A DNA stretch of 64,000 nucleotides, taken from the NCBI GenBank assembly GCA_022315425.1, contig JAIUPT010000032.1:1476501-1540500 (forward strand), written 5' to 3'. This document shows positions 22,820 to 34,128 of this stretch, piece by piece (positions within the stretch are counted from its first letter, which is position 1; each line of letters opens with the position of its first letter). The notes beneath the pieces were generated by a model. The model searched no databases. It saw only the letters and a program-made list of their open reading frames with translations, and was not told where the DNA came from. Position numbers and translations under genes: made by a program. Source of the DNA: Pseudevernia furfuracea. Taxonomy: Eukaryota > Ascomycota > Lecanoromycetes > Lecanorales > Parmeliaceae.

Positions 22820-23570
22820 TTGTACCCAAAACAGGCTCCACAACAGTGTCCGAAGCAGCGTCAACGACATCGTCCGCAACAGCCCCACCATCAGCATCCA
22901 GAGGAGCTTCAACGACATCATTTGGAGCAAAGAAACGGATATGATCAATCACGCTTACAACAGCGTCAGAATCAGGAGCAACAAGAGTATCAATACCAAT
23001 ACGCACCATCGAGTCATACTGGTAGAAATTCAGGCTCGCGGAGTGCTGAACCAAGTAACCAACAGATGGCTCACCATCAGCCTCTATATGAAGGCCTGCT
23101 TCAGCCTCAAATACACCACGAACAACCGCAATTTGGCTCTTCATATCAGCAGATAGCTCACGACTCACAATATGCCGTGAAGCTGGAGTCAAGATACGAT
23201 AGCCAGCCTTAACGGCAGGGCTTCGGTCAACCATCAACTCGACCTTCGTCACACTTTGACTGTTCTTCCCAACGAATAGCGGTCAAGAGAAGAGCAGCAA
23301 TCGAGATTCAACAGCCTATTTCAACCGCAAGGTTTCGACCAATCACCTAATCAAAATCAACAATCAACAATCAAATTTGCGCTCTCCACACCAGAGAATA
23401 GCCTTTGACTATCCCTATCCTCGAGAAGAGCAGCAAGCAAGATTCGATAGCCTACTTCTACAGCAACGTTTCGATCATCCATCAACTCAACATTAGCGCC
23501 CACGCTTTGGCTCTTTGCCTCGGCAAATAGCTTTCGACTATATATATACCGGAGAAGAGCAGCGACCAAG
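22820..23570 (+). pseudogene. Q-rich repeat-containing coding remnant
   Basis: The frame 22820-23212 is Gln/His-rich and contains EQQEYQYQYAPSS and QPQFGSSYQQIAHDSQYAV. It is followed, in changing frames, by two clear units of the form [S/P]REEQQ-x-RF[N/D]SL...Q-[G/R]-F-D at about 23281-23350 and 23419-23485, and a third, poorer one at about 23530. Low-complexity, prion-like composition; interrupted by several stops. Confidence 0.45.
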
Positions 23571-23597
23571 GAGAAGGCACATACCTTGGAGCAGTAA

Positions 23598-24215
23598 TCA
23601 AGAAATGACAGTCATCCCAGCATCCGGAGCAGCTCCACGAACAGCAGCTGAAGCAGCTCCAGCGACACCAAGCAACTCTTTCAAGACCGTCGGGAGCGAC
23701 TCCAACGACAACATCATCTTGGACACTTTGTGGCTTTCTGGAAGAAGGGCAAAGCTGCTACAAGAACTCATGGGCAGGGTTTTGGACAGCAAACCAGGCA
23801 TCAGATCCAGAAAGCCCGCAATGGCTGCGTCCGACTTCCTCTTACTGTTGTGGCTGGTATTGCTGGGGTGCATATTGGTGCTGGTAGCCATTATGTCCTT
23901 GCTGAGGCTGATGAGACTGCTGCTGCGGGTGATGTTGCGATTGTGGATACTGCCATGCGTCGGTTGGCCTTGGTGTGGTTGCTGATATTGATGTGCTTGG
24001 TACTGTTGGTTCTGCGTATACTGTTGCACAGGATAGCTTTGTGGTTTTTGCTGAAATTGCTGCGTAGGCTGAGATTTTTGCGGTGGCTGATACTGCTGAG
24101 TGGGCTGAGTTTGCTGAGACTGTTGATATTTCTGAGTCTGGTATTGTTGATTTTGTTGATACTGTTGCAGTTGCTGGTACTGCTGGCCTTGTGCGATGGC
24201 TCAATTTTCTGTGCG
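23598..24215 (-). pseudogene. Q/Y-rich prion-like segment, minus strand, frameshifted
   Basis: On the minus strand one frame reads QQYQQLQQYQQNQQYQ and continues through PVQQYTQNQQYQAHQYQQPH to about 23955. A shifted frame then gives HPQQQSHQPQQGHNGYQHQY and APQQYQPQQ to a stop near 23842. The first frame stays open to 23598 as unremarkable sequence. The plus strand of 23660-23990 is also open, so the coding strand of the 23600-23840 part is uncertain. The Q/Y composition resembles yeast-prion domains, but no globular partner domain is recognisable. Confidence 0.4.
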
Positions 24216-26460
24216 GCAACTCATTCTGTCTGTGAGGCGTGACGAACGTCTCTGTTGAAGCACTTGCCTTTTGTGAAGCATACCCTTTGATGAAACATAT
24301 GTCTTTGATGACTCCTTATCACGAGACGAACAGCAGCCATCTCAGACGTCAACAAAAGGGGGAAATACCGGCACCACCACGGACACCTCCCCACACGCAC
24401 ATCAGCAGCAAGCTTAAGCAGCCTCGAGCCAGGGAATCACCGCTATCAACCATCCAGCAACAACTGGAGGCTTCGCCGTAATAATTTTTCGCCCTCGTCC
24501 TCGCTACATGCCAGCACCCAAAAGACCAAGCGGTGCACGTCAACGGGTCACAAAGTCGTCGAACAAGACCTTCGCGTTCGCAAAGTTCCCTGAAGCTGGC
24601 AAAGAATGTCTCGAAGGATGATACCAAGAAGGCGGGCGACCCCACCTGCTGCAGACGTCGACGTTTTCAGCAAGGCTTTGAGGCTTATGGGGGAGGGGAA
24701 AAAGGACATCATTGAGGTTGAGGCGGTACAGCTCGCGGAAGTCAAAGGGGCAGACGAAGTTGGACAAAGAGGACAGGCTAAAGGACACCCTCCGCAGCTC
24801 TATGCACTGGGCAAATGGACTGTGTCTTTTGCCAATTGGGTGTCAGTTTCGTCGGTCTTGAACAAATGCTTGTGAAGAAAATGGTGGACCACGTTGTGTT
24901 TTCTTTTGGTTGGTATTGTGAGACAGCTGGCTGTATGGACGAGGAAGTGGGGCTTCTTTGTTGTGGGCATCGTCCTCGAAGCACACTGAAGTATAAAATT
25001 GGAAGACAGATTACTCGTGAGCTTTCTTTCATTTCCAATTTGGATGTGACGACTGTAGATTCCGTGATGAAAATCTGCTGACCAAAGACTAGTTGAAGCG
25101 ATGAAGTGTACTAACCACCGTCTTGGGCTAGACGTTAACAGGCATCCATTATATATATAAAAATAACGCGACTTTCTCCGGTATGGTCTTCTTATTTGAG
25201 ATGCTCTGATAGCTAGCTAATGCGTAATATAGTTGGTGGTAAACAGCCCGTTCGGATTTTCGTGCCTTCGGTAAGACTCTTTGCGCAGTGATATCAGAGA
25301 AACCCTCGATGATACCTGCAATACTGGACTCCAACTAATGTGCACCAAACCAGTTGAACATGAGGTGAAATACGTTCTTGCGTTGACGCAGCGTACATAG
25401 GAATTTCTGGCAAGGCTTCAAGGACTTCCATTGGAGCTCAAGACCGTAATACTATGCACGGTGGCTGTACAGAACGTCAGACAGCTTGGAGCCATTCGAT
25501 GTTCCAGTCGCTTTCACAATATCACTGTTCTGGCAAATCGATCCAGCACCACAGCATTATTGTGTCAGTCGAATCTACGACGTTTCTCATCAGCCAGTCA
25601 TCCCGGATTTCAAATACCTCTATCGCGTCGCGCGAATTTGTGACATCGCTAAGTCACTTGCTGTCGGAGCCATTCGATGTTCCAGTCTTGAACAACGCAA
25701 AGCGATTCTAATCACCCGTTTCCGGAGCGGACGCTGGAACAAGATATGTCGATAAGACAAACTTGGATTTTGGATGATCTCACAGCATTCAGTCCGACTT
25801 CGCAGGGACAATCCCTTGCAATTCATGTGGAAGCAAGAAACTATATAAATATAAATAGTGAATGATGGCCACTGCAGATGTGTGCAAAGCGTGATGGCAC
25901 CCTTAGGGGTAGAGGCGGAATGGATCGTGTGGTACGCCCGATGATCCGCAAATACCAGACTCCATGGTTTCTCGCAAGGTCACTCTCCGCGAGACTGCGG
26001 CAATGCAGGACGAGGTGTGGCGGAGGAACACTCGAAGGGTAAACATACCGCAAGATATTCAGGCCACTGGGTCCCATCTTGCTGACTAGTGACACAGAGA
26101 ACGTAGGGTCACATTTCGAGGTGTACCACTCGTTCAGCCCATCACTCGCGTTCGGTTTCCGGAAGGGCATCCTACTGCTCAAATTGACGTAGGAAAGAGA
26201 AGGAAAAGCCAAGGGAATTGCGTGCCGCGCCTTCACCAAGCGTGCTCGAATACCCACACACTTTGAATCCCACGAAAAGGGCGTCTACAACTTCTCACCC
26301 TAGGAAAACCGGGCCAACGGACTGGGACCATATGAAAACATCGGTCACTGCAATGGACAAACTCAGTGTTCTACAATGTATGATCTCTACTGCTTCCCTA
26401 GGCCCCTCACTGACAGAACATCAGCACCCAGGCCCGTAATGGTTTCGATTCCTCCCATGC
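24216..26460. other. Region without a supported gene
   Basis: No convincing ORF. A 22-bp direct repeat GGAGCCATTCGATGTTCCAG(TC) occurs at 25488 and 25666, and CCTTCACCAAGCGTGCTCGA occurs at about 26228 and 26471, marking diverged duplications. Confidence 0.45.
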
Positions 26461-26467
26461 CCCTGCC

Positions 26468-26989
26468 GTGCCTTCACCAAGCGTGCTCGAATACCCAACG
26501 GTCTGGTCGCAACGAAATGCTACCCCCTTTACGAGCATACATCCATCATTGATCCTTCTGCCTGAACAAACCCGCAACGTTCAGCATCAGCAAATGAATG
26601 GCTCAAATATCTGGTACCCGAATTACTCGACAGCGACAAACGCTTCTACCGTCAGCGCGCCGCTGCCGAACACAGCTCATGGAACAGACTACACATGTCA
26701 AGCTCAAAACGGGTATCAGAACAGCTATGCTCCACCGCCTTCGAGCCTTAGCAATCATCAGCTGCCGCATCAGCCTGCAGACCTTTCAGAAACACAAGGC
26801 ATACAACCACAGGGACGGCCAAGGTCGCTATGTTGCCAGCTTCCTATAAAAACTGATTCAGGTTCAGAGCTCTACGAGGCACATCGTCGCAAAGCACATC
26901 GTCGCAAAGCACATCGTCGCAAAGCAAAACGTCGTGAAGGACTACAGACATTAGGAAAGACATCAAAAAAAAAAAAAAAAAAAAAATAG
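26468..26989 (+). pseudogene. GYQxxYAP-type ORF with a 15-bp minisatellite tail
   Basis: A 173-aa frame contains DYTCQAQNGYQNSYAPPPSS, ends in three identical CACATCGTCGCAAAG units plus a variant (26881-26940), and runs into a 22-nt poly(A) tract at 26966-26987. A nearly identical peptide is encoded at 27660-27730. No known domain. The poly(A) and the repeat tail make a decayed copy more likely than an active gene. Confidence 0.35.
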
Positions 26990-26999
26990 AAAAGGCATC

Positions 27000-27110
27000 A
27001 GGAAAGGCACATGGTGACGGCCAGGAAGGCTTGTCGGTTTTGATGAGAGGCATCAGGAAAGGTACATGGTGACGGCCAGGAAGGCTTGTCGGTATTGATG
27101 AGAGGCACAA
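27000..27110 (+). repeat. 57-bp tandem duplication
   Basis: Two units of GGCATCAGGAAAGG-x-ACATGG...GGCTTGTCGG-x-x-TTGATGAGA lie just after the poly(A) tract. Confidence 0.8.
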
Positions 27111-27327
27111 GGCAACGAACAGAAAGATTCATCGATATTCAGTAACATTCTTGTGAACGATTGAGCATTTCGGCTAGAGATGGAGCTGGTACTCTTTCCC
27201 CCTTTTCCCACAGGGTTTTTTGAGGTTTAATGAGGTCAGCGAGGAACGACGGTCAGATTTGAGAGCTTTGGAAGAATGATTTTGAAGGCTGGATTCAGGG
27301 GAGACTGTCTCGCTGTTCACAGGGGAG

Positions 27328-27480
27328 TGTCAAAATTTGGTTCTCAGCTATGACATTGCGCTTGTCGACTATCAAATAAGGTTCCCAGCCACTTGTTGGA
27401 AGGATACAAATACTGGTCCAGGGGAGTCCTGAGATAGAATAATTCAAGCATCCTACACATCACATACCTGAATCTTGACA
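27328..27480 (+). repeat. Solo LTR copy, TGTCAA...TTGACA
   Basis: 153 bp beginning TGTCAAAATTTGG and ending CTGAATCTTGACA, with a perfect 6-bp terminal inverted repeat. It is homologous to 9072-9213. No 5-bp flanking duplication is visible here (GGGAG versus ATACA). Confidence 0.65.
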
Positions 27481-27599
27481 ATACAAGCCGGCGTCATCGC
27501 AGGGCCAAAGTTGGGCATGAGTGCTACAAAGGATATCAACCGTGGTGGTTTCTAGAGTAGGGAGAGCTCGTGGAAAAGACACTCACTTGGCACCCTCAA

Positions 27600-27826
27600 T
27601 GGTGGGCACTGAGCTATCTTACATGACTCCACAAACCCAGTCGGCGTCAGCCTCTGGATCAAACTTCCCAGACTACACATATCAAGCTCAAAAGGGGTAT
27701 CAGAACAGCTATGCTCCACCGCCTTCGAGATGGATTTATCAGGCCAGCAAATATGCTAGTGTGCAAAGTACCTTATATATCTTGTTTTGCGATCGTTTCG
27801 CGTCTACTCATCAGTTAGCCATCTGA
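27600..27826 (+). pseudogene. Second GYQxxYAP coding remnant
   Basis: The frame includes FPDYTYQAQKGYQNSYAPPP, almost identical to the peptide at about 26690-26750, then runs out into unrelated sequence. Confidence 0.35.
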
Positions 27827-28391
27827 TCTCTTTCGCCCATTAGAGACTATATAGTATCAAACATTGACATTAGAAGATGTTTCGAGTGCTGCAAGTTAGA
27901 GGGGATGCGAATCATGAATCGCAAACCACGACCCTCTTTCTTCGATCTTGCCCATTCTCGTATTTAGATGCTTGTCTAGCGTACTCAAAATCTGTTTCGT
28001 CTCTTAGCATTGTAGGTCCGACGCAACGCAACTCAGTTCCTCCTCCGGACAGTCACTCACTCACAGCCACCCTAGACGCTGAACAAGCCTCCCGTGCAGT
28101 AGAGTAGCTGTCGGAAATTGCGCCGGTGGGTCCACCGTCTCTTGTATGCAATCGCCACTGGAATCGGGTGGAATCAGGGGAACACCTTCCGAGCACTCTC
28201 GTCTACCTATACAGCCGGTCCATGGCCTCTCTCCATATGGTTTTCTTTTATGTGCTCCGGAGGGTAGCCAGAATAGTCAATTGAAGTCCTTAGCCCTAGA
28301 GTAGCCCTAATTTCCACTGCTTAGCCTGTCCTCCCAACAATTGTCCTACAATTAAATATCTTCTACATCTTCTCAAGTTACCGGACCGACA

Positions 28392-29234
28392 ATGGCAGAG
28401 TCTTTTGGCATCGTCGCCGGCGCCGTCGGTATTGCTGCTGCCTTCACTGCCTGTGTTGATTGTTTCGGATACGTGCGATTTGCGCGTCACTACGGACAAG
28501 ACTTCCAGACGGACCTGCTAAGCCTCGACTGCGTCAGGCTCCGTCTGACGCGCTGGGGACAGGCGGTGAATATCTACAAGGATCCCAAAATGGGGAGGCC
28601 AGACGCGACTTCCGAAGAAGTCCAAACAGTACAGAACTCATTACACCAGATCCTACTGCTATTCGCGGACACGGAGAAAATCCCCAAAAAATACACTTTG
28701 AAGCCGAAGGCCGGAGAGGATCTCTCTATATTTTTGACGAATGATATGGATCCTACAGTCGCGGCGCTTAGTGATAAGATGAAAGAGCTAGCGATCAGAC
28801 GGCAGAAAGGCAGCAGTGTCTCGAAGATCGCAAGTTGAGCTCTCTACCACAGGTCTAGCTTGAAAGAGCTTATCTCAGACATCACCTCACTTATTAAAAA
28901 CGTCGAACTTCTTTTCCCTGCTCCTCAAGCGCAGCTTGCACTCGTCAAACAGGAGACGGCAGAAATTCAGGACGAAGAAGCTCTTGAAGCGGTCGAAAAC
29001 GCTGCTCAGGGTATAGACAGCCTATTGCAGGCCGCTGCAAAAGAGGCTCTCACTGGTCATCAGTACTTGAAAGTTGTGATCAAAGGGAAGGCTCAAACTG
29101 GGGACGCATTTAGTGGTGACTGGAAAGGGGAGGCAAGAGGAACGTCTCACAAGTATCACGATTTGGTAGTTGAAAAGGATGGAAAGGCGGTCATTGGAAA
29201 CAAATATGGCGGGAAGGATTTCTGGGATGAGTAG
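28392..29234 (+). pseudogene. het-S: HET-S-like HeLo cell-death effector with amyloid repeats, split by a TGA
   Basis: Frame 28392-29234 (281 codons, no introns) is close to the length of Podospora HET-S. Its N-terminus MAESFGIVAGAVGIAAAFTA with CVDCFGYVRFARHYGQDF is the HeLo membrane-acting domain. The C-terminus carries two repeats, HQYLKVVIKGKAQTGDAFSG (29058-29117) and HKYHDLVVEKDGKAVIGNKY (29151-29210), and ends GGKDFWDE. These have the form of the HET-s-related amyloid motif pair of the prion-forming domain. In the family, an NLR with a matching motif seeds amyloid folding of the repeats, and the HeLo domain then permeabilises the membrane. Codon 149 (28836-28838) is TGA, at a position where the family has Trp; the frame continues without another stop. 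Two separate products of 148 and 124 aa would result. A 19-nt intron could remove the stop but is too short to be credible. Possible explanations are a null allele, a sequencing error or readthrough. Confidence 0.88.
29058..29213 (+). repeat. Two HET-s-related amyloid-type motifs (R1, R2)
   Basis: R1 at 29058-29117 and R2 at 29151-29213 share H-x-Y, alternating hydrophobics, then G-K-A-x-x-G-[D/N]-x-[F/Y]-x-G. The linker between them is about 11 residues rich in Gly, Lys and Ser. Confidence 0.8.
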
Positions 29235-29637
29235 ACATAGCTTTGTTGCATGGGGACAAAGACGAGGAGGGCACTTTGGGTCGAATCCGATTTTGCTAGA
29301 GAATGTAACGTCTTCTACTGTATGATTTTGTTAATCGTGGTTGGAATATTCTGGATGGTATTACGCCGCCATAAGTTGGAGAGTACAAAGCTACTTCTTG
29401 TCCATCACGTTCTTCGCGTAGTCCTTTGGTCGGGATAGCTGCACTTGAAGACAGCACACGCCATAAAATGACTATCGAAGCCCACCATACCTGAGCTGAA
29501 ATCTCAAGGACGCTTGCACCTGGAAACAGATGAGGTGCCGCTGATGCGGAGTTTGGCACTTATTGGGAATGCCACCCCGGACATGGCTAGATGAACAATG
29601 ATATCAAGGAAAGGGGAAAGAAACTGATTAAGGGTAG

Positions 29638-32063
29638 TCACAACGGAGAATGGTAAGGGCGTTGATAAAAGCTTACAGTTTGACCTTCTAGAAAGATGGC
29701 GAATAGCGATCTAGGAGAGGAGATCGGGCCAGTCTGATATGAACGCCATGTAACAGAAGCCTCATGGTGACGGAGCTCCCATTGATCACCGATCTTCAGC
29801 ACGTGTGAGGCTATGCCAGCGAGACTGAATTTGAGGATAGACGCTTTGCCTTCGCCATGGATTTTCAGCGAATGATGCCACGATTCGGCTGGATTTGTAG
29901 TGTTAGTGTCCCTAACTCGCACGTGACAAATGAATCAACTGGGCAACGTGAGGCTATACAGAACTCGTAGATGTGATTGGGCCGTCCAACGCCAGGATTC
30001 TGAGCCAACAGAGGCCTGAGCAGGCGTGTTCTCGTACCTCAGCGCTAGAAAAACTCCCATGCTTGTAGAAGCACAGACCTGGAGTGAAAAACGAAGCTAC
30101 ATACATGTAGAACCGCCGTGAATACATGTAGAACAGGCGTGGGCAGGCGGGACGAAAGAATGCTATTGCTCTGAAAGAGATCAATTCGAATGAAGAGCCA
30201 AACGTTGGTGGAATGCAGCTACTTATGCTGCTCCCAAACGAGACCTGTCCCCTGCAAAGGACACGTCTACCAAATCCATAAATAGCAACCAACAACCAAC
30301 ATGCTATAAGCGAGATTAAGGCCCACTAACCCCCTGTCAAGCAGGGCCAAGGAACCTGGAGTAGTAAACAAGAATGCTGTCTGGCATAATAATAATACCC
30401 CCATAGCTCCCTGGTATCTAGCCAATCGCGTTGGATATATTTCTGTTTATCCTCTGGAGCAGCCTTCAGCGCCGCATGAATGGATTCCAGACAGCCAGCA
30501 TGCGTAAAGCGAAAATAGAGCGCTTTGTAGAGGTGTTCGAAGGCTACTTTGCAGTCCTTAGCACCCAACTTACGCTTCAAAGTCTGCTCACAGTGACGGC
30601 GGCATAGTAGGTGCTGGACCTCCTGTTCGCCGACCTCCAGACCTCGAAATGCCAGTCTAACAGCTCGCTGTTCAGCTGCTGAGTCGTCAGTGATCATATA
30701 GCGAAGCAGCCAGCCACCCTTCCACCACACCATTTCTTGATCTTACGCAGAAACGCGGCCACGATATCACCGTCCTCGTACTGAGACAGCATCTAAGCGC
30801 AGGGAATCCATCGCCCGTGCTCACTGCGGGCAGCCAACGTGAACAGAAACCATTTGTGGCCGTTGGTGTTATGTGTAGAGTCCATAAGGGCTAGGTGGCC
30901 TCGTCTTTTCAGAGAATTTGGTTAGCGAGAATATCAAAAAAAGGCCATCATCAAAAAAGATCCATATACTCACATTCCTTCGCGAAAACAGATGCGTGAG
31001 TAGTCTCACCATCGATCTGCCTCACGGCGGTGATATTGTCAGCAAGAACACCCTCCATATCCTTGAGACTGGCTAGACAAGCCTCCCACTGTTCTGGCCA
31101 TGGTGCTTTGGCGCCCTGAATTCGGTCATCAGGATGCGCCCTTTTGAACTCGGCCCCAGCGTTGTGAACACGCATTAGATTGAGATATTTGCCACCAGCA
31201 GCCTCGAGGGTGTTGAGATTGGCTGTCCATTTGACTCCTTTCATGACTCTGTGAACCTAGGCAACCTCGCATCCTTGGGCTACCTGTTCGCCGGCGATGC
31301 CCATCACAAAGGAGTTGGTCTTGATCGTATTCATGAAATCAAGAGTGTGATTGTGGGACAAACAGTGAGTCTTATTCTCATGCATCGATAGAACAACGGA
31401 CACAAGAATACTGCGATCTGACTGACTGTAGTACTTGACCATCTTCATTTTGAACCCACAAGGCTAGCACAGGTACGCAGACTCTTATTCCGTTGGCCAT
31501 GGGTTCAGACTCGGTGCTGCCTCTGTGTAAACGACACCACCAATAGGATGACTGAGTGCCCGACTTGGGTCATAGGATTGTGGGGCTTATTGCATGACCA
31601 GAAACTGTCGAAAATGGCCATAGCTGAGCGAATTCTTCAGCGGTCCAGCTGATTTCTTCGGTTATCTCAAACACCTTTTGACAAATGATCTCAATTCCTG
31701 ATGGCAAAGCCATGACTGTTGACCTAAGACGCGATACGGCGGTCTCCTCTGCACGAGTCTTCCTCCGCTTGATACGCTTGGTGCCCTTACGGTCTTCTTT
31801 CTGATCCAGTGACATATCAAGAGGCGCCTCCGCCTCACGCTTGAGAGACGAGGTAGAGGAAGGTTTGGGAGGCTCTGGTGACGCTGGTCTAGACGCGTCA
31901 GAATACGTGGGACGACTCCATTCGCCGTCACTGGGTTCACTATCTTCATCCTGCTGAGCAGAGGGTAAAAAATCGTCTGAATACACCGCCTCTGGGGTAC
32001 GGTCTCGATCAACGCCCTCGGGGTTGCTGCCGTACCAATCGAGTTCCTCCTGGGTGTCCTCAA
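29638..32063 (-). pseudogene. MULE-like transposase relic, split by a dispersed repeat
   Basis: Minus-strand fragments in order: SDDFLPSAQQDEDSEPSDGE (about 31980), NAGAEFKRAHPDDRIQGAKA (about 31160), MITDDSAAEQRAVRLAFRGL with LLCRRHCEQTLKRKLGAKD (about 30690-30580), and TNTTNPAESWHHSLKIHGEG (about 29905-29840). The DD-S-AAEQ...C-x-x-H block resembles the MULE/FAR1-type DDE core, and NP-ESWH...KI a C-terminal conserved block. Stops and the insertion of repeat copy C (29902-30348) break the frame. It lies between the HET-S-like gene and the NLR. Confidence 0.65.
29902..30348 (+). repeat. Dispersed repeat copy C (full length, 447 bp)
   Basis: Begins GTTAGTGTCCCTAACTCGC and ends CCACTAACCCCCTGTCAAGC-AGGGCC. 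Internal subterminal motifs GTTAGTG at one end and CACTAAC near the other are inverted. The last 15 bp form a hairpin CCCTG-TCAAG-CAGGG. It interrupts the MULE-like transposase frame. Confidence 0.8.
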
Positions 32064-32460
32064 AGCTTACCTTACGTACTGAGGCGGCTGACGTACGACG
32101 CGATCATAGGACATACTGGGCCGGGGGGTTGTATCGGCCTAATGTGTCTCCGGTACTGAATACTAGCGTTGGCTTCAGTTTAAAAGCAACCCCAATTTTG
32201 CCAGGCTAGCTAGAAATTGTCATGAACAATATGCCTCCTCTGAAAGATTAACACACGAGAGTGAGATTCAGGCAGGAGATAAAAACAACCCTCTACCTTT
32301 ATTGACGATTAGATATGTCATTTCCCAGGTGGGCCATTGGGCCTCCTTTCTTACGATCTAGCAGTCTTAATACAGCAGTGGATGCGTCAACCATAAGGGT
32401 AATAATCGAACTCTTTATCACAAGCACATCTGTAACGCTTGACTCAAGCTTCAAAGTCAT

Positions 32461-33867
32461 CTACCAAACGCCGGGCAATGCCTCTTTTCGTATCCTTTTG
32501 ATCAGGAAATCAGGACCTTGGTCCTCATGAACCTGCTCAACATCTAGACCATTCGCCAAGACTGTATCGAGAGCTTTTCTGAACTCAACTTTGAGTATTT
32601 GATCATGAACTTTAGACTTTTGCTAATCACTGTATTCCTTCACGGCGACACCGCGCTGGCCTGAAATATCGAGACGGCTAGTCACGGTCGGAGTCGAAAG
32701 GGGAATTGAAGCCGGTGATTCTACCTGTAAGACCAGTAGAGATGGGCGAGGAGACTGTGCAGTCAGCACGTTAGTGATGTTGATAGGAGGCATATGTGAG
32801 GAGAACATAGTGATGACGTTCTGTTTCCTTTCGAACCTTTGCTGTTCCTCGGTGTATAACTGTCATGGTATACAGAAACCATCCTAGCCAGTTGGTATCA
32901 TGAGTGGAATTCATAAGAGTCAGGTGACAGCGCATTCAAAGAACGTCGATACGATGCGGAGCAGCCCACACGGTCGCACGCGATACTACCTTGTCGGTCT
33001 GTCTGATAGCGGTGATATTCTCGCAAAGAAAGCCTTGCTAATAACGCGTTAACGTCGTAGATGAGAGAATTTGAAGGGAGACGTACCTGTAGAAGCCACT
33101 TATTCAAATCCTCTCACTGATCTATCAGCTGAAACCGTCCTCCAAGCACGTAGCGAGGATCTGGATTATCCTATTGCCATCGAATCCTAGTGTTGGTAAC
33201 GTTCTGACGCGTGAAATGAGATCCGTCAGCAGCGACGAGATCCGCAGCAGCCTCAGCCCTCAGAGCGAGCATAGGCTTTAACAGCATTGGTATTATAACC
33301 CTCCTATTTCTGAGCGAGGACGACGTTCTTGATATAATGATTACGCTTAATAGCATCGGCGTTATCGATGTTATGATTATGCTCCACGGCGCCACCGAAC
33401 TTCTCAATCGTATACCCACTTGGCGTGGAACCGTGTGTGAGGTGATAAAACGGCGTCTTCTTCAGCTTTGTAGGACACGGTCTCACTAAGCGAATGGGTG
33501 TCTTCCGTTCGCCCTGACCTTGCGTCTTTGCCTGCTTGTTTTGATAAAGACGGCAGTAGTGAATCTCTTCTACTGCAGTAATATCGTCGTCCTGAAAGAC
33601 GGACTTGTTGACGTATGGTCGGATCCGTAGATTCGTGAGTCGCAGGTCACAGGTGGCTTGCAGTAGTCCCGCAGTAGCGTCTGCCATTCTAATCGACACC
33701 TGTTCGTCGGCTTCTCCCCACTTCACTGGGGCTGCTACGGAGGTCGGCACCAAAAGTCCTGCACATCCCAAGCGCCCTACCTGGAGGGCAACCTGGACAA
33801 TGCGCTTAGAGCTGCTTCGGATGCATACCTGACATAACCCCCACTTGAGGGCCCATACCCCTATCAA
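32461..33867 (-). pseudogene. Second MULE-like transposase relic
   Basis: Minus strand: NLRIRPYVNKSVFQDDDITA, then KTPFYHLTHGSTPSGYTIEK and FGGAVEHNHNIDNADAIKRN, resembling the N-terminal DNA-binding region of a MULE/FAR1-type transposase (the H-N-H of AVEHNHN may be zinc ligands). The C-terminal part reads KSKVHDQILKVEFRKALDTV and VHEDQGPDFLIKRIRKEALP down to a stop at 32461. The middle has several stops. The relationship to the 29638-32063 relic is unclear. Confidence 0.5.
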
Positions 33868-34002
33868 ACTCTACAGATACCCCTAAGTTTAGTCTATGCG
33901 CACCCAAGAAATAAATCTAGGGTCTCTAGCTCCAGGGCTGCCTTCCGAATGTAGGGTTAGGGCTGATACTAGCGCATGTGCAGGACTTTTGGTGCCGACC
34001 TC
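33740..34002. repeat. 27-bp perfect inverted repeat
   Basis: Arms at 33740-33766 and 33976-34002 are exact reverse complements (core GGTCGGCACCAAAAGTCCTG), separated by 209 bp. They lie at the outer edge of the MULE-like relic and 127 bp before the NLR start codon. Confidence 0.85.
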
Positions 34003-34128
34003 ACAGCTTATTTCTACCTCTATTCCATCGCACTTTAATTCTGATAGGCTTGACAATCCCTTTTGGCCAGCGGACTCCACGATCAGCCGCGCGAGCTGAG
34101 CCTGCCATCAACATTGGAGCTGATCGCG

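Noticed and set aside
28835..28853. A 19-nt GT...AG interval that would remove the TGA of the HET-S-like gene
   Set aside because: Far below the minimum size of a spliceosomal intron, and it would shift the frame away from the well-conserved downstream sequence.
29902..30348. Ordinary solo LTR for repeat family A-E
   Set aside because: The shared sequence extends past the TTAG/CTAA motifs to a hairpin end, no 5-bp target duplication is visible, and one copy is tied to a recombinase. An LTR origin is still possible.
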